This document shows, piece after piece, positions 12,041 to 23,100 of a stretch of 64,000 nt of DNA (within the stretch, counting starts at the first letter, position 1; each line of letters begins with the position of its first letter). Under the pieces are notes generated by a model, which had not been told where the DNA came from, ran no database searches, and saw only the letters and a list, made by a program, of their open reading frames with translations. The position numbers and the translations under genes were made by a program. The DNA comes from Pogostemon cablin (Eukaryota; Streptophyta; Magnoliopsida; Lamiales; Lamiaceae). The DNA lies in assembly GCA_023678885.1 (NCBI GenBank), contig CM042994.1, forward strand, positions 23,283,073-23,347,072, given 5' to 3'.

Positions 12041-14195
12041 TCACTCACTCTCATCCTCCTCATAATCATCACCTCTAAATTCCTCATCACTGTCGACCAT
12101 CAAATTGTCTTCTGCCTTTTCATTTTCCTCACCACCGACCCCTAGAAGGGCATCCGATGATCCTTCTTTCGGATCATCACCAGAAATTGCCCCTTCCATT
12201 GCTTGCCCATGTTTAGAGAGGATAAGGTAATGTGCCACAGATTTGAATCCAAGTTTGCTTGCCTGAAATTTCACATGCTTATCAATTCCCTACTATGTAA
12301 ATCAACACAGAGCTATTCATCATCATTATCATTTTATTTCATTAATCAAAGAAACTGCAGTATAAATAACTAGAACTAACTTAAGATTGTCATATTTACC
12401 TTCCTGTAGATTGCTCCAGTGGGTTCCCAACCTTTCTCTCTCCTGCAACGACTGCAATTGCATATTCCACGGCAAACAGGGCAGACCCAATCTGGTTTCA
12501 GATTAACGTCAGCAACATTCTCCATAGCCAGCAAAAAAAAAAAATATATACATTACAGAGGATAAGTTTTAGTGACCAGGCAATTAGCATAAGTTTTAGT
12601 GCTTCATTGTTTCAAGGAGATCTCAAAAGTAAGAAACATTTGCTTTTATTCAACAAAAACCATAGGTACCTTCATATCTATTGAAAGTTAGAATAATAGT
12701 ATATAAGAGTAGCATTAGGGCTAAGAAACTGCACATGAAGTAGACCCTAGATTATGCATTAAGAGTATACGGAGAAAATAATCCTGAGTTACCCACATCC
12801 TTGATAAGAAATTTTCTAATCTAGATCATGAGCATGACAAGTTTATCAGTTCTCAAATGAAGCATGCAACATTTCACTGATAAGACTCAAACAAAGGACT
12901 GTAGGATTACAAGAAAAAAATGCAAACACTTCACACTCATTCAGATGTTAAAATATTTCCAGAAACCTCGTGTATAAACAATCTCCACAGAACTGCCCTG
13001 TTACCGCCTTACACTTGTAGCAACTAGTACGCTGTCCGAGAGTCTTTTGCCTGTGAAAAAGAAAACACAGTGAAAAAGTTGCACACTAGAAATAAATGTG
13101 AAATGTCCAGGGCATGGCTTCAGAAACACTCTCACCACGCATAAATAACTACATCAAAATAGTTGACGCTGGAGAAAAGCATTTCACCACCTTGCGAGCA
13201 TTTGATAACTTACTTAAGAAAGCAGCTCTTGGATAAAAAGATGGAAAAAATTTAAGAGAAGAGATAAAGATTTATGTGCATCATATAGCATGAGATGCAT
13301 TTCAAAATGAGCTCAACCATGGGAATGTCTTATTGTTCTTCAAGCACTAGACAGAATAAATTAAATTTAAAAGTTATATCTTGAACAGCTGAGGCAAGTA
13401 AGGTAACGTATTATTGCACTCTAGTTCCTTCATGAGACAAAGTAGATCGTGTTCATGACACAAGATTGGCAAGAAGTTGGATAATGAAGGCACAAATGGT
13501 AGCGTAAAGTTAGATGGTAGCAAACAAGAGTGTCACTGTCATGCTCCACAAAAGCACAAGGGTGGATACCTGCATTGATGGCAACTCTTGCCTTCATGGG
13601 GGTCATATATACGTAGTCCTTCTTCATCATATCCATCCACCATCAGCTCCCAAACAGCTTTAGAATCACCCAACTGCTTGTCGTGTTCTTCAGTGTACAC
13701 TTCAGGGTTTTGGCCTTCTGGAATGTGGATTATCCCATTCTTCTTAGAAGTTTCCTTTGGAACTTTCTTCTCCAAGTAACTCACAGGAGCCATGTCCTTC
13801 AACCTGCTCAAATCCAATGCCACCATTCATCAAATCAAAACGAGAGCCACAAATAAATAAATAACCCTAAACAAAATTGAAGCAAGGAAAGAATGAAATA
13901 TAGCAATATTATTGTTAGAAATATAAAAATTGAAGTGATGGGCAGTGGAGTAAAAATGGTACCTAGAAGAGCGTCTAGAAGGAAGATTAGTGGTTCTGGT
14001 TTTGCGCAGAGAAGAAGGGGGTTTGGGGGTTTGGCGACGGTTGAGTTGCTTAGAGAGGTCAAAAATGCCGAGGCTCTTCATTCTCTCCATGATATCTTTG
14101 ATTCTTTTAGCTCGAGATTCTTCATACTCTGTTCTGTTTCCGCCATCTCCTACTTCATCCTTACCTCTGTTCCCTTTGCCCCTCCTACTCACCAT
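12041..14195 (-). CDS. CDCA7-like 4CXXC (zf-4CXXC_R1) zinc-finger protein, 5 exons
   Basis: Exons read: 14195-13963, 13803-13570, 13050-12967, about 12526-12400 and 12262-12041, giving about 299 aa. The start is ATG at 14195 (MVSRRGKGN); an in-frame ATG at 14291 would add 32 residues. Exons 1 and 2 give a basic N-terminal half. The Cys-rich domain runs from CHQC (about 152-155) through CYKC, CGDC, CPVC and ICNCSRC to KGWEPTG and KLGFKSVAHYL, all characteristic of CDCA7 zinc domains. The C-terminus is acidic. Known family role: human CDCA7 pairs with the remodeller HELLS, and plant homologues are linked to DDM1 and to methylation of transposons. It is nuclear by inference. Introns 1, 2 and 4 have clear GT-AG ends and keep frame. 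The exon 4 acceptor is unclear: no AG sits where frame and family alignment need it. Assignment to the family is firm; orthology is inferred. Confidence 0.88.
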
Positions 14196-14629
14196 CTCTG
14201 AAATTGATTCGCTTTTTGGAACAATGCAGAGTGTGTGCGAGAAGAAGCGGAAGAGGCGTGGGTCATGGATATCACTCTTTCCCGCCCGCAATTTTTGGTG
14301 TTTGTACGTTTTGCTGTCTTCATTGTACCCTATTGTTTTTGTGTTGTTCCGTTTTAGGAATTGGACTCAAAACTTGAGTTTTTAGAAAGCCCAAATTTAG
14401 AAGGGGCGTGACGCTATTCTCCACACACACCCCATAACTCCACTTTTATTTAACCACCTATGAGCCTATCTTTACTAAATACGTTTGGACTACTTTAATG
14501 TTAATAGCAATTCATAACACTCCACAAGATGAGGAAATCAAATGGGATGGTATAGTACAAGAGCTACACAACACAACATCAAGTTCAAAAACAAGCTAAA
14601 GATTCTTATTCTTGGTGCATAAGATAGCC
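14196..14629. promoter_or_regulatory. Short spacer: KO 3' end and CDCA7-like promoter region
   Basis: Only 434 bp separate the KO stop from the CDCA7-like start, both genes being on the minus strand. The spacer must hold the KO 3' UTR and poly(A) site plus the 5' UTR and core promoter of the downstream gene. No convincing TATA box was picked out. Confidence 0.5.
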
Positions 14630-16848
14630 CTAAACACGTGGCTTTATGATGGCTAGCAAAGGATGAAGCTTGTGTGTGGTCAGCCCCAAAGTATCCACAT
14701 TTGCTTCTTCTCCCTCCTCCAGTCTCCACTCAAACTCTTGCACTAATCTACCAATTGCTAAACAAGATATTGTCATGGCCTGCAGAGCTCCTGCACACAC
14801 TCGCTTTCCCCCTCCAAACGCCATTGTCTTGTGCAGCTCCATCGTATCATCTCCCCCGCTCAGAAACCTCTCGGGGATCCATTCCTCCGCCCTCTCCCAC
14901 ACTTTCTCATCCATGTTACATCCATATATATTTATAGCTATCTGTATTACCAACACACAACCTTAGCAAAATCAGTTATTTACACTAGAGTAGAATTGTA
15001 CAAGTAATGGTGATATATTACCTCAGTGCCTTCTGGGACACTATATCCTCCTAACTCTGTGTCCTCATGTACATACCGCAATGGAACTATTGGGACAGGA
15101 CTGTGCTTTCGCAATGTTTCATGAAAAATTGCGGACAAGTATGGAAGTTGGCACAATTTCTCTTCCGAAAGTCTGACAGATCCACAGGCATTTTGGATTT
15201 CCAGCAACAAATTGTCCTGTTTCAAAAAGACAGGAACTATGTTACTACCAAGATCAATCACCTCACCCAAGAGAAGAGGATAAGAATAATCAAGATCACC
15301 TGTCTTTTTGGATCTTTAGAAAGTTCGTACATGGTCCATTCTGTGGTAACTAAAGTAGTGTCGGATGCTTCAATAATGGCTTCCCACACCAACATTAGTA
15401 TTTGATCTTCCGATAACGTGTGCGCTTCAGATAAGAGATAATCAAGGTAGCAATTGACATCCTGCCATGTATTCAATCCTTAACACAAGGTAGAAAAATA
15501 AGCATAGCGAGTAATTAAGAGAAGAAACAGTGAAGGACACCTTTCCAGAAGCAATGCGTTTTCTCTGCTGGTCGATGAGAGCCTTCATCACAGCCTCCCT
15601 GTTGAGATGCATCCCCTGAATTTTGTTTTCAAAATTTTTGTTGGGAATCCATTTGAGATATGGAAAAAAGTCTCTCCAGTCCACCTCAATGGCACCTTCC
15701 ATGGGGTCAATTACTAAAATCTTGAATATCTCCTGCCTTGATAAGGTGGTGCCAAGTTCTTTCACATAAAGGGACTCCAAATCTTCTCCAACAGCCTGTT
15801 CAGATTATCACACAAGAAGTTTGTAAGTTGTATTTCAAGAAAGTTAAAGATAAATATGCAAAGACAACACACTTGTTTGAGTGCTAATCCAAATAGTTGT
15901 GACTGAAATATCTTTCTGAAGTTGACAGCTTGGGAAGGATGAATCTCAGCATGAGCATGAAATTGGTGGCAGATGTTATTTATCATAATGTCCCTGTGAA
16001 TTCGGTGTCGTTTCTGCAATAATAAGTTGGTTAGTATTAGTCAAAACATATTTTAAGGGCATTGTGGAACCAACCTGAGCATTAGGGCCGAGGGTACTGG
16101 TAAGTAAATGACGCTTTGCTGCTTTGTAAAAGTCATTATAATCGCTCATCGCCACAATGCTTTTATCAGCTGTGAGAATCTTTAAAGCGTTGGATAGCTT
16201 TCGTGTTGAGATTGATGCGTATTTTGCAACCATAGCCTAAAGCATTAGCAACACAAATTAAGTTGCAAATCACTCGCCATCTTATTAAGAAGACAACCTT
16301 TATTACAAATATTACTCCATAATTTTTGAGGTTGAATAACAGTAGCAAGGATGATGCTTATGAAAATGTAAATATAATCACTCACCTCTTTGGCAACATC
16401 AGCAGTGTTGAGAATAACCATTTTATTGGAACCAGCGCGCATAGAATATAAGGGACCATATGTGTGAGCCCATTTGGTGAAAGTCTTGTGGGGTTTCTTT
16501 TCTTTCAGTTGCAGCAAATTCCCAATCACCGGAAACCCTGCTACTTCTGCATACCATCCTCTATCTAATAAATATATTTACATTTGAATAGTATATAATA
16601 AAAGGGGTTTCAAATCACACTCACATCACCAAGCAAAGCAAAGCAAAACAAAACAAAACAAAAGAAGCAGAGAGAGAGAGAGGAAGGGTAGAGTAGGGTA
16701 CCCTACCCGGAGGGAAATTGGAAGATTTATTTGTTTGATTATGTAGATAGCGTCTGACGAAAAACAAGGTGATTCCACCAAGAGTGAGAGCCGGCACCCC
16801 AACTGCGGCGGCGGCCAGCAGAGATTGAAGATTCAGCACTGCATCCAT
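14630..16848 (-). CDS. KO: ent-kaurene oxidase, cytochrome P450 CYP701A, 8 exons
   Basis: Exons 16848-16707, 16546-16386, 16236-16075, 16013-15873, 15795-15541, 15461-15300, 15216-15022 and 14941-14630 all have GT-AG borders and join in frame to 509 aa, the usual KO length. Residues: N-terminal membrane anchor (about 10-35), I-helix ASDTT (about 319-323), ETLR of the ExxR motif (374-377), PERF, and the haem loop [10 protein letters not shown] with ligand Cys about 455. The blocks [17 protein letters not shown] and [15 protein letters not shown] mark CYP701A rather than other P450s. The enzyme oxidises ent-kaurene in three steps to ent-kaurenoic acid in gibberellin synthesis, at the plastid envelope or ER, with a P450 reductase. 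Exon 6 could also start 15 bases upstream, but the chosen acceptor fits the family better. No break was seen. Paralogues of CYP701A can have other diterpene substrates, so the exact substrate is inferred. Confidence 0.95.
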
Positions 16849-18197
16849 CCTTCCCTTCCCAAACAACACCTGTGGTGTGTAATGCAGTGGAGGGAGTATT
16901 ATTAAAGGAAATGGGACACACTGCCCCCATTTTACTTTTAAGCCGGCTATTTTATTTAATTTAATTAACAAGTTTTAAAAAATCATCTTAACTTAATCAA
17001 CTATAACTCAATTATCGACTCCAGGGAGTTTTAACGTTTTATACTATATAAATGGATCATTAAAAAAATTTATTACACAGTGTACATAAAAATGTATGAA
17101 ACACTATATTGTAAGAAAGGTTATTTGTAAGACGAATCGACTCATCTTATTGTATAGATAAAATATAATTATTTGTAATTAATGTAAAGCAATAATAAAT
17201 TATTATATTATAATAAGCTAAAATCATACTTTAATGCATAATGCAATATATTTTAGAAAATATACTTTATCAAATATTAAATATATTTTATTTAAATAAT
17301 AGATATAATTTAACACGATAAGTAACATTTCACAATATTCTCTCAAAATATTACTCGTATTATTATTATTACTATTCGGTGAAGGCAAAGTAGAATATTT
17401 TGGGGAAAAAAACGCCAAATATAGATAGATTGAATAAATAAATAAAATAGAAAGGGTGAGTGTCGGTGAGCGATTGAAAGCGAAAGCGAAGGACTGAAGC
17501 GGTTGAACACGAGGCTGCACACCACCTGCTTTTGTGTTGTGTTGATCGACTAAATATAAGCGGATAAACTGCAAATTTTTTTCTTTTTTTTTATTTATTT
17601 ATTATGGTTTATTTATTCTATCCATTTACCCTACTGCTACTGCCATGCCCTTCTCACTACTTCTAAAATTTATTTATTGGGAACATCCATTGGCCTCCAC
17701 TCCATAATGTGCACTTCATTATTTAATTTACCTCCATTTATTCAATTTTGTATATCATGTGATATACTATTATTTATAAGATTAAATTTAATAATTCCTC
17801 CATTTACATTTACTATTCAAATGGATATTATTAAAAATTATTTTTCATTTTAATTTTTAAGTAATTTTTTGTTTTTTCTTTTTTGTATGCGTTCTCTTCT
17901 AATTGAGAATATACAATGTATGATAATGTATAGTTAATCATTTTTTATTTATTTAAATATAATATAAATTTTTATTAAAATATTATCTGATTTATTTATT
18001 TAAATATAATATAAATTTTTATTAGAATATTATCAAGATATTTATCTCTATCATACCAAAAATCAAGATATTAATCTAATCGAAAGTATTTTTTTGATAT
18101 AGTCCCAAACTTTTTATGCAAATTGGAATGTAAAAATTATTGATATTAGAATATTATTATCAAGATATTTATCTATATTATACCAAAAATCAAGATA
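16849..18197. other. KO upstream region and intergenic DNA
   Basis: No gene seen. The first few hundred bases should contain the KO promoter on the minus strand. The rest is strongly AT-rich. From about 17885 onward it contains duplicated blocks (see separate entry). Confidence 0.5.
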
Positions 18198-18770
18198 TTA
18201 ATTGTGGATTGGCAGAATCAACTCAGCCCACTAATATGAAGGTTAAGGCCCAAAACAACGAAAGCCCAACTCTGTTGGAGGGACCCGCAGTCTCAAAACC
18301 ACTTACTGGAAAGACGAAATATCATCGGCGGAATAAAAATCCACCAATGAGAGGCCTCGCACCATCCCCTTATTTAAAGCCCATAGGGCCCGGCCACGTT
18401 CTTAAATGAAGCCCAAATATCCCCCTATAAATAAGAGAGCCAAAGCCTGAGGGACAAGCTCTGTATAACTACCCATATCAATAAAGAGCAAATACATTCC
18501 AGAACAAGAGCTAAGAGGAAGTCTGGTCTTCTCTTCCTCGTCCTTTATGTTTGATTAGCCAGTACACATCACAGCCACATAATCATCACGTCATCTCCAA
18601 AAACTCGCTATCGACATTAATCTCCAAAAACTCGCTATCGACATTAATCTAATTGAAAGTTTTTTTTGGATGATACAGTCCCAAACTTTTTATGCAAATT
18701 GGAATGTAAAAATTATTAAGTATGTATTCTCTTCTAATTGAGAATATACAATGTATGATAATGTAAAATT
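17885..18770. repeat. Interspersed direct duplications around the solo LTR
   Basis: Several blocks occur twice: tctcttctaattgagaatat near 17892 and 18727; atcaagatattaatctaat-type text near 18061 and 18190; and cccaaactttttatgcaaat near 18103 and 18681. They suggest a local duplication older than the solo LTR insertion. Confidence 0.75.
18203..18643. mobile_element. Solo LTR with 5-bp target duplication
   Basis: A TG...CA unit (TGTGGATTGG ... TATCGACA) is flanked by TTAAT on both sides (18198-18202, 18644-18648). Inside are a TATA-like ctataaata (about 18425) and an aataaa signal (about 18481). The last 27 bp (ending CTCGCTATCGACA) are tandemly doubled. No internal element region remains, so it is probably left by recombination between two LTRs. 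Confidence 0.85.
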
Positions 18771-18897
18771 AATTTATTAAAACTAATTTGATTTATTACA
18801 GTAAATCAATGATCAAACAACACAATATTTTTATTTTTACTTTTCGATACATCATGCACGGATGCATCGGTATCCGATCCATAGACCGATTAACCTA

Positions 18898-19100
18898 GAG
18901 AATGTCAGAATCTCTAATAGTGGGGTCCCTTAAAACTGACCTCAATGTTGTTGCCCTTATTTTTCAACCAGAGTTTTGTGCTCTGTATAGACTGACCCCA
19001 ACGTTGTTGATCGCACCTGCAGGTTTTGAATCTGAGACCTTGGGGAGTTTCACCTTTAAGCACCTCAAGTCCTCACCGCTCGGCCAACCCCTGGGAATTT
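18898..19100 (-). mobile_element. tRNA-derived SINE-like repeat
   Basis: On the minus strand from about 19095 the text GGGGTTGGCCGAGCGGTGAG looks like a tRNA box A, and GGTCTCAGATTCAAAACC about 50 bases on looks like a box B. Box spacing fits a Pol III promoter and the sequence does not fold as a full tRNA. The 3' tail and target duplications were not resolved, so limits are approximate. Confidence 0.5.
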
Positions 19101-19218
19101 TAACCCCAAACAATATTAACTCCTTTTCTCTTTCTCTTTCTTTTCTTTTTCTTCTATATTTTAACCCCAAACAATATTAACTCCTTTTCTCTTTCTCTTT
19201 CTTTTCTTTTTCTTCTAT
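19098..19218. repeat. Tandem duplication of a 61-bp pyrimidine-rich unit
   Basis: The unit begins ttttaaccccaaacaatatt and ends cttttcttct; it occurs twice back to back with almost no change, so the duplication is probably recent. Confidence 0.9.
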
Positions 19219-20100
19219 GGGCATATGTGTTAAAAGAGGTTGGGAAAAAGATGTGTTATAGAGGTGGGGGTACGGGGTTGGGGGGAATGAAGTTAGTGTG
19301 GTGGGTATTTGAGGTAAGTATTTGGATAATGTTTAAATGAATTTGGATGGGTATATTCCTTAGAGATATAAATATCTTTTTAAGGTGGATGTATTTATAA
19401 TTATGATGATTATTATATTGTAGATGGTATATGTATTGCAAAATGGTGTATGAGGAAAAAAAGTGTGCATAGATATCATGGCCTAACTTAAGAGTTAGAA
19501 ATTGTAGTCCCAATTTATAGAAAGTAGATTAAGCGTTGTAGGATAGCTCATTAGAGAGTTTGATAGATCCTGAGCATTGCAGAATTAAATAGCAAATGAG
19601 AATTTAGGGTAAGCAATTGAGGTGGAGGTGTATCACAATAGCTAGTTTTGTTCCCAAAGATAAAACGGCTTCGAAACTAAACTATGCTGCAAACGCGTAT
19701 CTCAACTAGAAATGCAGGAGAAATGAAAACGAAGTTCAGAAATGGTATATATATTGTGCAGTTTTTCATGCAGGAATAATTCTAGTATGCAGTGTGTGGA
19801 AATGCACAAGGATATACATAAATAAGCCAGTGCATTTCAGTGTCTATACAGAGTTTTTCCACAATCAATAAAATAAGTCAAAGAGATATTCATTCATATA
19901 TAAATCTAAAGCAAGTGCAAGTAACCAAATTCAAGCCTCCTCATTTATAAAAATATAAAATGAAATGAAATAAAATAAAATTCCAATTTTGCGTTGACCC
20001 ACTAAATAAATGAATCCACTGGTATGCAATAAGCACAAGTATAATGATGAGGAGCAAAAAGGACTAGAACTAGTCATCTCTTTCTAGTTACAACCTGCTA
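19219..20100. other. Intergenic and 3' flank of the CLPTM1-family gene
   Basis: No gene seen. The part near 20100 is likely the 3' UTR of the minus-strand gene ending at 20101. Confidence 0.55.
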
Positions 20101-23100
20101 TCACTTATTTTTCTTCTCCTCTTCCGTTTGCTCTGTACCAGCTATGGCTTCAACTTGCTCCTCCTCCCCACCGAAACCAAATTCATTTACCCTTTTCTTG
20201 TCCACCGGGTAGATCCATCTTTGATAAAGATATATCAAAAATATAACATCTGCACCACCAAATACTCCACACCTTAATCACTTTGAACAAACTCATGAAT
20301 ACGACACCACAACACCATATAAGACTACCATATATTCTCTCTTGTATCCTTTTTCAGATCCTCTCAGCTAATCTTATTTTACCACTTCTGAGATACGCAT
20401 TCAGTGGTTGAATATTAGTCTTACACATATTAAATTGATGAATACATATCATTTGACCATTAAAGCTCGAGTTTAACCAAATTTAAGATGATCTTCGTGA
20501 CGAGTTCTACCTCCATTCTCAACACACTCGACTAATTTTCAGATATAAAGGTTTGCAAAGGAGAGTAGACCAACTTACACATGCAGCGACCATATTTCTG
20601 TATATATAAGACGGAATTATCAACTCACCATCACGGAAGACAGAAAGCCGATGTAGAATGGGCATCTTGATAACAAAGGCAAAGAGATCATCAATGATGG
20701 TGTTCAGAAACTTGTATGTCATCTGTCTCCAAGGTAGATGCGCCACAGACTTCAACTTATAATTGATAAACAGCTGAGGGCACATCATGATAAAACCTAT
20801 ACGAAAGAATATGGAAAATATCGTTATGTGTCTTAAGCTACATAGGTAGTGAATCAAAAAAAAAAGAAAACGGGCTCTGTCTGTCAGGAGATGACTGCAG
20901 CACATGGATACTCAAAATTTATTTTTAAAAATATATATAAAAAAATAATTAAAAAAGAAAAAACAAGGCTCAGAACAGGATCAAGATGCTCACCAAACAT
21001 GTAGACGCAGCTAGTAAGTGATGAAAGTATCCATGAATACCAGCTCTTGTGGCGTTCATACTTCAGAGAGTAAATTGAAAAACAGACCGCAAGAAATAAA
21101 AGGACATATGTCAAGTACTTCATTGCAAGATCATCATATTCCTTTGTCTTGTTTTTAGCATATGATTCACGATCACGGAATCTCAGCATTGGTATCGTAC
21201 CAGATCTATCAATCTAACAGAAAAGAAAAAAAGTATGACCATTCCAGCATGACATGAGCAGTAGATATCATGAATCCTATATTACTTGGACATCAATAAA
21301 CTTCAGATCTCTACCTCAATGTGCATAGCTTTCCCTATTTTCCAGAACTCAATACAGCATCCAATACCGGAACTTGCGAGTATCATCCACGAAGTTTCAT
21401 TGTCAAGCAGATAAAGGAAGACAATTAGCTGACAAAAGAAATTCACAACAACAGATTTTGCAGATAGTCCCTCCATAGACTTGTTTTTATTCCAGAACTG
21501 GATATCTGAAACATTAAAAAAATAATAAAATAATAATAATAATATTAAACACATACACTATTAGTTGGTTCAAAGGATTAAACATTGTAAAAAGCACAAA
21601 TATGTGCAATGCCATTACCATTCTTAAAAGCCAAGAAATCAAAGATAGAGTGGAATATTGAAACAACCATGGTAATTGCCAAAAGTATTGGATTCCCTTC
21701 CAGAAATACTCTCTGTGGAAACAATGAAATGATTAGACATCCACTCCACAATGTTGATGTACTAACAGCAGAAAGTTACAATTTAGATAAAGAACTGCCG
21801 AAATCATATAACTGAATCCATGAAAGCCCTTCAAACAATTTTAACTCCAAAAGCAATACATGCTAAACATCATAGAGACAGAACCACACCTTGAGTTCAT
21901 CAGCTTCACCTTCAAGCATGCTTCCGTAATTCCTATGAATCTGGAATGACTGGTCAATCTGTAGGAATATTTGCCATTTTGTCATGCTAATGGGACCAAC
22001 CTCCAGATTCAGTGGCAATTCATTCACTGTCTCATTTATTATTATCAACTTTTCTCGAAGTAACCAAAACTCGTTGAAGAAGACAGTTGGGTAGTAATTT
22101 CCCGTACTAGGCTCAATGTTCAAGTCTAATAAATCAAGTCAAGGAACACACAACCATAAAAGTTTTCAAGGCACTTTTATTTAATGGGTAACACAAATCA
22201 GAAGTTTTCTTATGAAAGGCAGTATAATATAACCCCTCAGTCTCTTAAAACCTTTCACCTTTTCTATATTCATCTAACCAAAATGCCTTTCTCCTTTCCA
22301 AAAAAGGACAAAATACTCAACGCAACTAACCTCTCGATGCACATTATCTTAAAAAATGTCATCCCCAGAGACCCCACCTAGCACATAACATAATTTACAT
22401 TTATATACAACCTAAAAATACCAAATTACCCTTGATAAAGTTGAATTTTCTTAATCCACATGCAAAAAAAAGGTGCAAAGTAATCCGGGACAGAGAGGGC
22501 AGAACAAATACAAACTGCTCAATATAGAGAGGGCAGGATTTCAGATATAATATACCTGATCTGTCTGATAAAATTATGTATTGGACTTACTAGTTACCTG
22601 TCAATTGGCCAGAAGATCTAAGAAGGATGAATAAGAGTAAAAAACCAAGCAAACTATGATGAGTTTACAAATGAAGAAAACTCAAAGGATACATGGATCA
22701 ATATTTGGCGGAGCAGCATTCTGAGGATATCTGAAATAAAAAAGAGATAAAGGAAAACAAAATCAACTTATTTGCCAAGTGCAAATCTCATTGGGCAGAA
22801 AATCATGAATTAGCTCGTCCTGACAAAACTAACTCAGAATAAACCTAAAACACATTAATCAACAATCAAAATGAGTCATGAAAGAACATATATCAATGAA
22901 CACTTATGATCATGAACAGATGCTATTGCATCATCCTATGGCACACTGCACAACATCCCCAGGGAAAACACACTCATTTATGAAGAACTGAAACTAGTCA
23001 GAAAGATTCTGTCAGTTCCAGTTGCATCTATGATAATAACTGACTGAAAATAAAAGATGAGCCAAACTACAAGTATCCAAACTTATCTAGCGAAGTAGCA

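Noticed and set aside
13893..14385. Plus-strand open frames of 102 and 131 codons
   Set aside because: They are antisense to exon 1 and the 5' end of the CDCA7-like gene and show no independent features.
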